From assembly GCF_020042345.1 (NCBI RefSeq), contig NZ_CP083387.1, positions 434,001-498,000 of the forward strand: 64,000 nt of DNA, given 5' to 3'. A program made the translations under genes and the position numbers. This DNA is from Arachidicoccus terrestris (GTDB lineage: Bacteria; Bacteroidota; Bacteroidia; Chitinophagales; Chitinophagaceae). The notes beneath the pieces are model-generated. The model did not search any database, was not told the DNA's origin, and saw nothing but the letters and a program-made list of their open reading frames with translations. Below are positions 45,559 through 56,600 of the stretch, one piece after another (the stretch's first letter is position 1; each line of letters starts with the position of its first letter).

Positions 45559-47529
45559 TTATTCCTTGACCAGTCGGGCAACATACCCACCTCCGGCCGG
45601 CATCTGAATATGGATAGCCTCTCCTTTTTTAATTTTTAAGGTCTCCATCTGAAAGTCCTTGGCATTGCGGTCCGCGTTCACTCCATCTTTCCAAACCTGC
45701 ATCGTATAAGTAATGCCTTCAGGCAAGAAATCCAATGCAATATCGAGTGCCTTGGCCTTTTCCCCGGTCATTGCACCGATATACCAGTCTCCGTTTAAGG
45801 CTTCTCTGGCCATTGCCACTTCAGCCCCTACTTCACCTGCCAGGGCTACACTGCTTTTCCAGACAGAAGGCACCTGGCTCAAAAATGCCATGCATTTAGG
45901 GTTTTGAATATAATGGGTCGGAATATCACAAAGCATTTGTAACGGGCTTTCGTAAATCACATACATAGCCATCTGATTGCATCTTGTTCCCATTGTATTT
46001 GGTTCAGACGGGTTAATCGCAAACTGATCCTCATTTGCATTGGCCATACCGCCAGGCGTAAAATCCATAGGCCCTGCCGCCATACGGATAAAGGGAATGG
46101 TCGTCGTGTGTTTGGGCGTGACCAGTTTAGAGAATTTACTCATCTCATTACCCAGAACACCTTCTGAGGTCATGATATTGGGCAGGCTTCGCATCCATCC
46201 TGTTGGTTTATATGCGCCATGGAAATCCACCATAATGTGGCGTTTCGCCGCCTCTCTTGCCAGGCGTTCATAATAACCGACCATCTTCTGATCATCGCGT
46301 TGCATAAAATCAACTTTGATTCCCTTTATACCCCAACTGGCAAAACTGTCCAGTGCCATAGTCATTTGCCGGTCCATCACCAGCCAGCTGGTCCAAAGCA
46401 GTATACCCACGTTTTTGCTGGCGGCATACGTAGCCAGCTTCTGTACATGGATGTCCTTTTTCTGAGCCATAAGGTCCCTGGTATCGCACCATCCTTCATC
46501 TAAAAGAACGTATTCAATATGATGGGCTGCGGCAAAATCAATATAATACATGTAAGTGCTATCATTAATACCGGCTCTGAAAGGCACATCATAAACATTA
46601 TTATAATGCCACCAGTCCCATTGAACCTTGCCGGGTTTCACCCAAGTGTAATCGCCGGTAGCAGGCCTTGCCATCTGATAGACCAGTTGATTGGTCAGCA
46701 GGTCCTTGGCAGCACTTTCTACCATCACCACCCTCCAGGGAAAGCTTCTTTTTCCAGTTACTTTGGCGATATAATTTTCCCTGCTGACAACTTTCTGGTC
46801 CCGGTCGCTGGTTATCTTCAATTCTTTAGGATAGTGTGGAAACACGGCGTGTATATTGCCCTGAGCGCCGTTTCTTATCCACATGCCCGCATAATCAAAA
46901 AGATCAGATTCGGTCACGAGTATCTGTGTTCCATCTATTTGAAATAATGCCGGCAGGCTGGCTAGCTTGTCAGCTGCCATTGTATCCAGCCGGTACTCTT
47001 TGTACTGCCTTTCATTATGAGAGTAAAAACCGTTTTCTTCAGGATACCATGTTTTAGCCGAAGCCGGCAGGTTCCAGTTCGCCTGTTCCGCCATAACATA
47101 ACCGGGCTGGTCACCACGACTCACCCACCGCCAGCCAAAGCCTCTGTCATAAACGCGCCACTCTAAGGACAGGCCGTTTTTGAAGTCAATATTCAGGGCG
47201 TTGTAATGATCTTGGATTGAAGCTGATTTTTGTGGTACGACCGGATACAATACATCGTTAACACGACTGGTTGCCGACTTTTTAATTTTCCAGTCCTTAT
47301 CACTATGTTCCATCTGTAATCCTAAAGCAGAGGGCTTAATCAACACTTTTCCGTCCAAGACACTCGTATAGGTAATCTCATGATCTGAGACATTCACGGC
47401 AATGGTCAGGTGCTTGTCCGGAGACTGGACCTTTAACGTTTTTTGTGCGTGAGCGGTAAATAAGCCTCCGGCAAATGAGACTCCTATTAATAATGCCATC
47501 TGACGGAAACAAATCGAGGTAATTGCCAT
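45559..47529 (-). CDS. Glycoside hydrolase family 97
   Basis: This 656-residue secreted enzyme has a signal peptide (cleavage near Ala28-Gln29), an N-terminal beta-sandwich (about 30-285), a TIM barrel and a C-terminal beta domain. D407 (IKVDFMQRDDQ) and E462 (GVLGNE) are 55 residues apart, the spacing of the nucleophile and acid/base in the retaining GH97 alpha-galactosidase group, so a retaining enzyme is more likely than a SusB-type inverting one. The substrate is an alpha-glycoside, galactoside or related. It forms a minus-strand unit with the SGNH gene 58 bp upstream. Confidence 0.92.
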   Translation of the reverse strand: MAITSICFRQMALLIGVSFAGGLFTAHAQKTLKVQSPDKHLTIAVNVSDHEITYTSVLDGKVLIKPSALGLQMEHSDKDWKIKKSATSRVNDVLYPVVPQKSASIQDHYNALNIDFKNGLSLEWRVYDRGFGWRWVSRGDQPGYVMAEQANWNLPASAKTWYPEENGFYSHNERQYKEYRLDTMAADKLASLPALFQIDGTQILVTESDLFDYAGMWIRNGAQGNIHAVFPHYPKELKITSDRDQKVVSRENYIAKVTGKRSFPWRVVMVESAAKDLLTNQLVYQMARPATGDYTWVKPGKVQWDWWHYNNVYDVPFRAGINDSTYMYYIDFAAAHHIEYVLLDEGWCDTRDLMAQKKDIHVQKLATYAASKNVGILLWTSWLVMDRQMTMALDSFASWGIKGIKVDFMQRDDQKMVGYYERLAREAAKRHIMVDFHGAYKPTGWMRSLPNIMTSEGVLGNEMSKFSKLVTPKHTTTIPFIRMAAGPMDFTPGGMANANEDQFAINPSEPNTMGTRCNQMAMYVIYESPLQMLCDIPTHYIQNPKCMAFLSQVPSVWKSSVALAGEVGAEVAMAREALNGDWYIGAMTGEKAKALDIALDFLPEGITYTMQVWKDGVNADRNAKDFQMETLKIKKGEAIHIQMPAGGGYVARLVKE

Positions 47530-47587
47530 AGTAGTTTTATTTTTTGATCAGTTTAATAGTGCAGGAAGAGCTGGCGGCCAAAGCCGA

Positions 47588-48403
47588 CTATAAAGCATCT
47601 TTCATCGCAGCCTTATAGATGGCTTTGGCCCATTTTTTTCCAAGTACTGCGGAGCCATCTGTATTGGGGTGTAGATAAAATATGCCTTGCCGGCCATTTT
47701 CCAGTGACAGTTTTGTCGTGTAGTACTTTTTAAAATAGCTGTATGCAGACTTGTCTCCCAAAAATACCCTGCCCGGCATTGTTTTTTTATATTGTTTCAC
47801 CAGTGCCTCAATTTTCGGGTTATAGCTTTCCAGACGCGCCCGTCCTTCCTTTAAATATTTGGCGCCATTTTGCGTATTGTCACTATACCACGGGGCTTCC
47901 TGGATAACGATCTTTGAACCAGGATACCTCCTTAGCAGACTGTCTATAATAATGGTTAAGTTTTGCTGATATTGATCCGGTGACACCGGTGCACCATTTG
48001 TTCCCTCAATGGCACTATCATTTGTTCCTAACATAATGGAGAACAGCAACAGCGTCGCTGATTGTTCACTGGCCGTTAAGGTAGTTTGTTCCTTGTAATA
48101 GGCATCTGCTGCATCGGCAACGTTTTTAAAGTTAGCTGTACCGGGCAAAAAATCAAGGGTCGTCGCTCCACTCCTACCGGCGTTATAGAAATCGACTGCC
48201 TTAATGAGTGCCATCTGGCCAAGCTCTGTGGCGGCTACCGCCGGCGGAGCCTGGTGTGCTTTGTCCTGAACCGCTGCACCATACGTAATACTGTCTCCTA
48301 TAAAGACCACACGAAGCGTTTTCTTTTTCACGCCGTTGAATGCGGATAGGATGGCAAATACAGCAATCAGTACCCAGAGGTTTCTTTTATAATAAGTTGG
48401 CAT
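47588..48403 (-). CDS. Exported SGNH/GDSL hydrolase
   Basis: This 271-residue protein with an N-terminal hydrophobic signal/anchor (about 9-23) has block I FIGDSITYG with nucleophile S38, block III LGTND with N128, and HPNTDG with the catalytic His245. The Asp normally three residues before that His (DxxH) is Phe242 here. It may be a carbohydrate esterase removing acetyl groups from the mannan or other glycan. It lies upstream of GH97 and probably shares its transcript. Confidence 0.85.
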   Translation of the reverse strand: MPTYYKRNLWVLIAVFAILSAFNGVKKKTLRVVFIGDSITYGAAVQDKAHQAPPAVAATELGQMALIKAVDFYNAGRSGATTLDFLPGTANFKNVADAADAYYKEQTTLTASEQSATLLLFSIMLGTNDSAIEGTNGAPVSPDQYQQNLTIIIDSLLRRYPGSKIVIQEAPWYSDNTQNGAKYLKEGRARLESYNPKIEALVKQYKKTMPGRVFLGDKSAYSYFKKYYTTKLSLENGRQGIFYLHPNTDGSAVLGKKWAKAIYKAAMKDAL

Positions 48404-48709
48404 TTAATTTTTCTTTTTAATCAACAACAAACGTTTGCATGCAACGTGCCCTTAAAGATAGGCAAAAGAATAGATATGAATACCGGTTCACGGAAATAAA
48501 CACCCAACATTCTTGCTACTTTATGGTGCCGCCAGCTATCTTCATTTCACGCATGACTGCCTGCTATTCAAAACACCTGACATAGCAGCAGTCCCCATGC
48601 TGGCGCTTCAGTACCTAAAGGACGGTACAATAAGCCTATTGCTACACAATCATCCCATATTCAGAAATTCCAGTACTTTTATAGCCAAACCACTATAATA
48701 GGATTTAGC
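48404..48709. promoter_or_regulatory. Divergent intergenic region SGNH/macro-domain gene
   Basis: A 10-bp palindrome TTGCATGCAA lies at 48435-48444, about 32 bp upstream of the SGNH start, in a context that looks like a LacI-family operator. No gene is seen in the rest of the region. Confidence 0.4.
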
Positions 48710-49231
48710 GTGAAGCAACAACACTTAATCGACGTTATCAAAGGAGATATTACAAAAATAGCCGTAGACGCCATCGTTAATGCAGCCAACACATCGCTTC
48801 TCGGCGGTGGCGGCGTAGACGGCGCTATCCACAGAGCAGGAGGTAAAGAAATTCTGGAACAGTGTGTGATGATAAGAAACCGACAGGGTGGCTGTAATGT
48901 CGGACAGGCCGTTATAACCACCGCCGGCCGCCTCCCGGCAAAGCATGTTATCCACACAGTCGGCCCCACCTGGAATGGCGGTCATAATAATGAGCAGGCC
49001 CTGCTTGCCGCCTGCTACCAAAATAGCCTCCGGCTGGCATTGGAAAATGGCGTGCATTCTATTGCTTTTCCTAATATCAGTACCGGCATATACCGGTTCC
49101 CGAAAAAGGAAGCCGCGGAAATCGCCGTGAAAACAGTACGTACTTTTCTGGATGAAAACGACCAGATAACAAAAGTCCTCTTCATCTGTTATGATGAAGA
49201 GAACTTTCAATTATATCAGGATCTGTTATAA
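48710..49231 (+). CDS. Macro domain ADP-ribose-processing protein
   Basis: This 173-residue macro domain protein starts with GTG at 48710. It has [27 protein letters not shown] (catalytic Asn/Asp and the glycine loop), [22 protein letters not shown] and [13 protein letters not shown]. This is the O-acetyl-ADP-ribose deacetylase/ADP-ribosyl hydrolase (MacroD/YmdB) subgroup. It sits in the opposite orientation within a polysaccharide locus, with no obvious functional link. Confidence 0.93.
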   Translation: MKQQHLIDVIKGDITKIAVDAIVNAANTSLLGGGGVDGAIHRAGGKEILEQCVMIRNRQGGCNVGQAVITTAGRLPAKHVIHTVGPTWNGGHNNEQALLAACYQNSLRLALENGVHSIAFPNISTGIYRFPKKEAAEIAVKTVRTFLDENDQITKVLFICYDEENFQLYQDLL

Positions 49232-49307
49232 GACCTCGTTTTATGGTTGGGCATTTTTTAGGCCCGGTGGAGCAAAGCTCTCACCGCATAGGCTCCAGGC
49301 GGACCAA

Positions 49308-50534
49308 CTATTTAATATACCCTTTTTTAACCAGTAAGGCCATTGCTTCTATTGTCGTTGCGCCAGAAATGGCCGATCTTAAATCTCCCCACCTTTCTGC
49401 ATCGCCCGGATTTTTCCACCAGGAATAACTGAACTTGATGTCGGGGCTTTTCGCCGTACCCTTCTGCCACAGATATTGCGCGTTATTTTCCAGAAATGCG
49501 ATATAACGTTCCCTGTCCGGGTCAGGCAGATCCGGATTCTGGATCAGTATTGTAAAATAACGGACAAAGATACCTTTAAAGAGATTGACATCATTGCCGC
49601 CGCCGTTGCCACTTTGCTCTCCATAATCCGTCATCACGCCATATGTCTTGTTAATATTGTGGCTAATATGATAATTTGTAACCCGGATGGCATCATTTAA
49701 ATAAGTAGTGTCCTTAGTAATATCATAGAGTTCGAGGGCCGCTCCCATATAAGTGCCTACATCATAGGAATAATCTCCATGTGTGTCATCGATCTTTTCA
49801 AAAATTCTGCCTGAAGAAAGAATAGTCCGGTTATATTTCATCCAGTTGTAAATCTTCTCCGCCCACTCAAGATCATTTAATCCTTCCACCACCTCATATG
49901 GGTACAACTTATATCTTCTGGCAGCAATAATAGCCGCAGGCCCGTTGGCGGGAATACCTTTTGCTTCTCCCAGGTCATCGGATTCTTTACGCCATTTAAT
50001 GCCGCCACCGTCATAATCTGTCCATCCTTTTGCAATCCACTCCCAGAGTGACTTTGAGGAGGCAGCATAGCGCTGATCACCTGTAGCGGCCAGTGCCCTC
50101 ATATGTGCCAGGCAATGCCAGCCCATATCATCATAAAAATCATTTTCCCAGTTGTCACTATACCAATTTTTCTTGCGGACGCCTTCATACCAGTCATAAA
50201 TAGCCTGCTTATACACATCAGAGTTGGTTCTGAGATAGGCATCCACCAGAACATCCAGCCCATGGGCTTCCGGCCAGTAATCATTCCACACAATCTCCCC
50301 GTCATAGGTATTATTAAATACATGCGAGGTCTTATTCCAATACCTGGCAACAAAGGAACTGGTACTGCTGTCAGCTGCCGTTATCCAATTCACGGGGTAA
50401 AAATCCGGCTTCGTTGTTTCATCACCGTTATACGGATCCAAATATTTTTCACAGGAACAAAAAGCGACCAGCATGCTGCCGAATAGCAGCCAGACGATGG
50501 CTTTAAGGGGCCTGTTTTTATAAAGTGTATTCAT
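49308..50534 (-). CDS. GH76 alpha-1,6-mannanase-like lipoprotein
   Basis: This 408-residue protein from the ATG at 50534 has a lipoprotein signal (LVAFCSC, likely lipidated at Cys28) and the GH76 catalytic pair D135-D136 in NDFYDDMGW. Further Trp-rich repeats of the (alpha/alpha)6 barrel follow. Enzymes of this family cleave the alpha-1,6-mannan backbone. It is the fourth structural gene after SusC, SusD and SusE, so probably a cell-surface endo-enzyme. An upstream ATG at 50588 adds 18 unlikely residues. An intra-operon terminator separates it from SusE. Confidence 0.93.
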   Translation of the reverse strand: MNTLYKNRPLKAIVWLLFGSMLVAFCSCEKYLDPYNGDETTKPDFYPVNWITAADSSTSSFVARYWNKTSHVFNNTYDGEIVWNDYWPEAHGLDVLVDAYLRTNSDVYKQAIYDWYEGVRKKNWYSDNWENDFYDDMGWHCLAHMRALAATGDQRYAASSKSLWEWIAKGWTDYDGGGIKWRKESDDLGEAKGIPANGPAAIIAARRYKLYPYEVVEGLNDLEWAEKIYNWMKYNRTILSSGRIFEKIDDTHGDYSYDVGTYMGAALELYDITKDTTYLNDAIRVTNYHISHNINKTYGVMTDYGEQSGNGGGNDVNLFKGIFVRYFTILIQNPDLPDPDRERYIAFLENNAQYLWQKGTAKSPDIKFSYSWWKNPGDAERWGDLRSAISGATTIEAMALLVKKGYIK

Positions 50535-50600
50535 GTTCAAAAATTTTAGGTTGCATTTGGATGCAGAATTTATAATGATCTGGGGCATATGGCCCTTTCT

Positions 50601-50652
50601 TTTAAAACCTGCTCCTTCAAAGTAACTGTTTGTTAACGCAAAAAGAGCAGGT
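50601..50652 (-). terminator. Intra-operon terminator/attenuator between SusE and GH76
   Basis: ACCTGCTC (50607-50614) pairs with GAGCAGGT (50645-50652); read on the minus strand a TTTTAAAA run follows. Partial read-through would give less GH76 than SusC/D/E. Confidence 0.6.
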
Positions 50653-50745
50653 CATTTATAGAAAAGTCAATGTAAGAAGTTAAGTATCTTGCCGATATTT
50701 AATAAACCATTCGCGGCACCTTACAGCACCATTCGGCTACTTTTT

Positions 50746-51873
50746 TTATTTAACGGTATGCGTATAAGGACCCGTTCCCTGCAAGAACAGTGACACAGTG
50801 ATAACTTGCCCATCCAGACTGTGGTTGAACTTCCATTTATGATCCCACTGTGAGGTCTGATCCAGCAAGGTAACATAATAGTAGTTAGCGGGAGAGCTGG
50901 CATCAGGTGGACTATCCGTATCTATTTTAGTGCCCAGCTGCTCTGTCCCTGCTGAAGTTTCCATCTGGAATTTATAACGCTCATCCAATCCCCAGCTTTC
51001 TTGTTTCAAATGAAGCGTTGTAGAGCCGGACCAGACACCCAGGCCCTGATAGTCCAGATTCAGGATGATAGAATTAGTCGGACTGAAGAACACGCCAACA
51101 CTTTTGATTGTCGTCATCGTTGTCCCTTTATTGGTAAAATCAACGGTAATTCTGTATATGCCGTCGCTGGCAACGCTGGAGCTTTCATCACCGGCTGCCT
51201 CTGCCAGCTTACCGTCATCATTGATATAATATGTGCTTGGCGTACCTGAGATGCGGTCTACAAACTTATAACCGGCACCGGCTTTTAATTTGGTATAAAT
51301 CTCAAACTTACCATCGCTTACTTTAGTCATCTGAATGGCTTTTCCCAGGTCGTCTCCGGTTTCTGAGCCCTCCCCTGTTAGATACACATTATCAGGTATG
51401 ACTTCAAAACCTTCCAGCCTTTTGACGATCAGCTCATTTTTCTGAGAAGAGACCGCCGAGCTGATGCCCCGCCAGGAGGAAACCGACCAATATATCGTCC
51501 CGGTTTCTCCGGTCGGGATGCCGGCGGCAGCAGCAGCTTTGTTGATATCAATATGTTTAATATTCGCATATAGTTCCGCTCCGCTGTTGTCAGAAGCGAT
51601 CCGGTATACGGGGTTAATGGTATCAGAAGCTGAATAAAAATCTACCTCATAGCTGACAAGCTGACCGTCCTGAGCATGACTGGGCGCCCATTGGAAGAGC
51701 AGCGCAGAACCTGCCTGAGTGCTTAAAACAACCTGTTGATTATCTACGGGGGCGTAGAGCTGGTCTACAGCAGTCACCTTAGGATCTTTATATTCCATAT
51801 CGCTTTTCTTGCAACCGATCATTAGGCTGAGAAAAGTAAGCACGACAAAGATTTTTGGCATTATAGTTTTCAT
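50746..51873 (-). CDS. SusE-like outer membrane lipoprotein
   Basis: This 375-residue lipoprotein (LMIGCKK, likely lipidated at Cys21) has an N-terminal SusE domain (about 25-145, SYEVDFYSASDTINPVYRI, IYWSVSSWRG) followed by two C-terminal beta-sandwich, carbohydrate-binding-type domains. It binds glycan at the cell surface alongside SusC/SusD. It is 76 bp downstream of susD. Confidence 0.9.
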   Translation of the reverse strand: MKTIMPKIFVVLTFLSLMIGCKKSDMEYKDPKVTAVDQLYAPVDNQQVVLSTQAGSALLFQWAPSHAQDGQLVSYEVDFYSASDTINPVYRIASDNSGAELYANIKHIDINKAAAAAGIPTGETGTIYWSVSSWRGISSAVSSQKNELIVKRLEGFEVIPDNVYLTGEGSETGDDLGKAIQMTKVSDGKFEIYTKLKAGAGYKFVDRISGTPSTYYINDDGKLAEAAGDESSSVASDGIYRITVDFTNKGTTMTTIKSVGVFFSPTNSIILNLDYQGLGVWSGSTTLHLKQESWGLDERYKFQMETSAGTEQLGTKIDTDSPPDASSPANYYYVTLLDQTSQWDHKWKFNHSLDGQVITVSLFLQGTGPYTHTVK

Positions 51874-51949
51874 CTCTTTACTTTTATTTATTTATGATTA
51901 GTCGGCGATTTATAGGGGCAAAAAATATCCGACTGACTGTTTAATAATT

Positions 51950-53608
51950 TTAATAGCCAGGATTATTGGGTTTTAAATTCTGGTTCAGATCCATTTGATC
52001 CAGTGGTACAGACCAGAGATAGTCTCTTGCATCGGAAAACTGATACTGTGCGACCCGGATATAGCCACCATCCACATTCTGATCGCTGCCGGCAAACTTA
52101 AAGCCGTGCAAATAACCATTTAAGACATCCTGTCCAATTTTCCACCGTTTTATATCAAACCAACGCAGCCCTTCCATAGCCAGCTCTACACGGCGTTCGT
52201 TTCTGATGTCTGCTCTTAATTCACTCTGGTTTTTACCAGCGGGGTAATCCAGGGCTTTGGCGGCGGTAAATCCGGCGCGTTCCCTGATGGGACGGATCGA
52301 CTGATTCCACTCAGATTCATTGATTTTCCCCAGCTCATTACAGGCCTCGGCATACATCAGCAGCACATCTGCATAACGGAACATAATGATATTCAGACCT
52401 GATTCATAGTTATCACTCATGGTCCAGTCGAAATATTTATGGACATAATACCCGGTCTTGGTCTGCCTGTCTACCGGACTGATATAAGAATCGTCCGTTC
52501 CGCTACCTTTCGCGGTACGGATAATATCCACAGAACCGTCTTTGTTCAGCCATTTATAGTTATCATACACAATCGTCGCATATAATCTGGGATCCCTATT
52601 AACATAGGGATCACTTTCCTTGTAGCTGGGGTCTTTATCTGCACCTTTTACCGGCAGACCATTCATCGTCATATAACAGTCCACTAGTTCCTGTGTCGGA
52701 TTATCAGCGGAGATTTCTGCTTTTTTAGAAATAGGCGCCATGGCTTTCATGTTAGACCAGGTTTTAAGGACAGGTACATACGTCATGTCCAGAATTACCT
52801 CGCTATTATACTCCTGTTCCGGTGTAAAAAGCATAAAATAACTCATGTCCTTATCCGCATCGTAGGTAAATAAGCTATAATGACCATAGGTTTGCTGGTC
52901 ACTGATCATTTTTAACGTCAGGTCCTTTACCTTCTGATAATTATTTTCATACAAGTAGGCTCTGGCCTGGAAGGCCACCGCAGCGCCTAAGGTAATGCGG
53001 CCCCTTTCATCCTCACTGAGATCATCTGAAACAGGCAGATGGCCGGCTTTAATTATATCGTCCAGTTCACTATGGATAAAAGTCATTATTTCGGCCTTAG
53101 GTGTCCTTTTTATATTATAGGCATCGTCCAAAGTTATTTCATCAGTAAAGAAAGGCACATCGCCATAGTAGTTGACCAATCTGAAATAAATAAAGGCCCG
53201 GATAAAACGGATCTCATCAATCATTCTATTTTTTGAGGCCTCATCAATATCCTGAATGCGGTCAATATTACTCAAAAAAACCAGGCAGGTTTTAATGCCC
53301 CCGTAGTCATCTCTCCATTCATTTGCGAAAAGCCCCAGTGCGGGCGTTGCTTCACCCCGTCTGATCGTAAAAGGATCACTGGTTCCGTACGTATGCACCA
53401 GGTTATCACTCAGCTGCTCATCCTGCCACATATCTCCCGCGCTGTACATCTGATTATAGGCCATATTTAATACCAGCTTCGCTTTACTGGCCGAGATCCA
53501 ATAGCTCGCATCCGTAAATTTGTCCGTTGGGCTAACCGTTAATTTCTGACACGAAAAAGACAGGGTTGCAGCCAAAACAGTCATTATTATATATATCGCT
53601 TTTTTCAT
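51950..53608 (-). CDS. SusD/RagB family outer membrane lipoprotein
   Basis: This 552-residue lipoprotein (lipobox LSFSC, Cys20) shows the canonical SusD pattern: LTVSPTDKFTDASYW near the N-terminus, IRFIRAFIYFRLVNYYGDVPFFT, and NERRVELAMEGLRWFDIKRW near the C-terminus. It is the glycan-capturing partner of the SusC encoded 11 bp upstream. Confidence 0.96.
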   Translation of the reverse strand: MKKAIYIIMTVLAATLSFSCQKLTVSPTDKFTDASYWISASKAKLVLNMAYNQMYSAGDMWQDEQLSDNLVHTYGTSDPFTIRRGEATPALGLFANEWRDDYGGIKTCLVFLSNIDRIQDIDEASKNRMIDEIRFIRAFIYFRLVNYYGDVPFFTDEITLDDAYNIKRTPKAEIMTFIHSELDDIIKAGHLPVSDDLSEDERGRITLGAAVAFQARAYLYENNYQKVKDLTLKMISDQQTYGHYSLFTYDADKDMSYFMLFTPEQEYNSEVILDMTYVPVLKTWSNMKAMAPISKKAEISADNPTQELVDCYMTMNGLPVKGADKDPSYKESDPYVNRDPRLYATIVYDNYKWLNKDGSVDIIRTAKGSGTDDSYISPVDRQTKTGYYVHKYFDWTMSDNYESGLNIIMFRYADVLLMYAEACNELGKINESEWNQSIRPIRERAGFTAAKALDYPAGKNQSELRADIRNERRVELAMEGLRWFDIKRWKIGQDVLNGYLHGFKFAGSDQNVDGGYIRVAQYQFSDARDYLWSVPLDQMDLNQNLKPNNPGY

Positions 53609-53619
53609 TTTGAATCATT

Positions 53620-56600
53620 TTAAAAATTGATATTAATACCAGCTCCATAGAATTTCAGCGTCGGATAGTTTCTACCGCTGTTACCTCCGCCTGCATTCAA
53701 CAGGTTATCAAACTCCGTTGATTCCGGATCGATAAATGAGTTCGGGGAAAAGGTCAATGGGTTTTGCATGTTGATATAGGCCCGCACGGCTTTCAGGCCC
53801 CATTTCCCGGTTAGCTTTTCAGGCAGTGAATAACCTAACTGGATATTTTTTACACGTATGTATTTGGCATTTAATATCACCAGATCGCTGGGGCGTCCCC
53901 AGTTATTGGAAAAAGAAGAAGAGTTATCGCTGGTTAACCTTGGAAACCGGGCATCTGTATTGGTAACCGTCCAGGTATCCAGCTGATGCTGAAATATAAC
54001 GGGATACCAGGCACCGTTATGAAATGGCATGTAAATATCACCTCTTAAAGACTGCAATCTTTTACCTACTCCCTGAATCAGAACGGCTAAATCAAAGCCT
54101 TTATAATTCACAGAATAGTTCAGACCGAAATTGTAGTGCGGGAACCCATCCCCCAGATATTGACGGTCGTTATCATCAATAATTCCGTCTGCGTTGCGGT
54201 CGACGAATTTAACGTCACCGGGCTGGGGAGAGACACCCACCGGAATGGCAGAATTTCTGATTTCTTCTTTGCTCTGGAACAGGCCATCGGTTTTTAGTCC
54301 GTAGTAAGCGCCCAGGGGCAATCCGTTTCGCTGAATAAAACCTACATTATCAACAACTCTGATCTCCGGATTTCCCAATTCCAAGGCTTTGTTCTGGGTA
54401 TTACCGATGTTAAAAGAAGCTGCGTGACTGACTTCACCGGTTTTAAACTGATAATTGAACGTCACTTCCCAGCCTCTGTTTTCCATGGAACCGATATTCA
54501 CATCTCCCAGGGTGGTTCCGATTACGGTCGGTGTGACGGGACTTAACAGGATATCATTGGTCTTATTATAAAAATAATCCAGATTTACAGTCAGCTTATT
54601 ATTGAAAAAACCGAGATCGGCGCCGATATTTCTCGTATTTACTTTTTCCCATTTCAGATCAGGGCTTCCGATTTCAAACCCGGTACCTGAGTAACTCGTA
54701 TTATCAAAACCTACCACGTTGGAATACACCGTATAAGTAGTAAAATATTGGTAATCTCTAATTTCCTGATTACCCAGAAGTCCCCAGGAACCGCGCAATT
54801 TCAGGCTCCCGATATTATCCTTATAGGATTGCATAAAAGGCTCTTCTGACATTCTCCATCCCAGGGATACGGACGGAAATACACCCCATTGATTTTCCTT
54901 GGAAAACCGGGTGGATCCATCACTTCGAATGGTAAATTCTGCAGAATATTTTCTGTCATACGTGTAATGCAAACGTCCGAACACGGACTGGATCACTCTT
55001 TTCAGTGTACCGTTTACTTCGGTTCTGCTATTGTCAAAAGATGTCTGACTTTCTCCTTCGGAAACAGGTGTTCCCAGATCAGGATCCGTAAATGAGGTAA
55101 TAACGCTGATCGATTTCTGATTAAGGACTTCCTGCGAGACACCGGCCATTGCCGCAATTTCATGTTTCCCAAACTGTTTATTGTAATCCAGCAAAAATTG
55201 CGTATTGATCAAAACTCTTTTGGAAGAATAGTTTTCGGTATTCCGGTTCGTATTATTCAACACAGGTTCTGTACTCTCGATACTGTTATAGGTTGGATAC
55301 TGCAGGTTACGCACAAAATTCCAGTCGGAGTTCAGATCATACCCAAATACGCCTCTGGCCTTCAGGTCTTTGGTAATGGTGAAATCCAGCGAGGTACCGA
55401 CAGTTACCCAGTCATTATTATGTTTATTATACCCGCCCAGTTCTAAGGCGGCAGCCGTATTTGTTCCTACGGAACTGACAATATAGCGGCCATCATCTGA
55501 CAATGGATTATTAAAATAGTACTTAGGTGTGCGGCTGGCATCTGCAATTTTGAATCCGGCATTCGCCTGATCACTTTTGCCATCATTGCGTACATATCCC
55601 AAAATCACATTTAGTTTGAGCCTTTTAAATTCCGTGGTATAATTGGTACGTAACGTATAGCGTTGGATCCCGTACCCGGGCCCTATAAAATTACTTCCCT
55701 GACCAAAATAACTACCTGATACATTATAGGTGCTGGCAGCGGATCCTCCCGATACACTGGCGTCATAGCGTTGCTGGCCTGCATTTTTAAAAATGTAGTC
55801 CATCATCCAGGGAGCGTCCTTATGGTTTTTCAGATCCAGGATCTGCTCAGGGGTATAAGCCGGGCTATTGCCACCATTGGTCAGCGCAACGTTCAGTAAG
55901 GTCGCATTTTGCCAGCCTTCCACCGGGCTATATAAGATATCCGCTGTCTGGACCCCACCCGAAGCCCCTACCCTAATATTAGGCGCCATGTTTTTGGCCC
56001 CATGTTTAGTGGTAATTAAAATTACCCCGCTGGCAGACCGGGAGCCGTAAATTGCCGCAGTACCTGCATCCTTTAAAATGGATATCTTATCGACATCATT
56101 AGGGTTCAGACTATTCATATTACTGAAGTCAGAGATCATCCCATCAATCACAACTAATGGCGATGCATTGGTTTTCGTATTTAACCCTCTGATATTGATG
56201 TTCATCGAATTATTGTTGGGATCCATGCTTTTTTGCTGGATCACCAGACTTGGGGCCAGCCCCTGTAAAGCCTGGGTAAGATTACCCACCGGACGGTTTT
56301 CAACACTTTTTGCGGTGACCTGGTCTACAGCGCCAATCAGTTTTTGCCGGGTGGTCGTTCCATATCCAATGATAACAACATCACCTAAGTCCTCGGATGT
56401 ACTCTTCAAGGTCACATGTATCTGATTATTGTCAGCAACAACTACTTCCTGGGTCTGATAGCCGATGTAGCTGAATTGCAGGACGTCACCTGTTTTCGCT
56501 TTGATCCGGAATGCGCCTTTTTCATCAGTCGTTGTGCCCTCCGAGGATCCTTTGATCAAAACAGAAACACCTTGCAAAGGTTTACCTGTCGAATCGGTCA

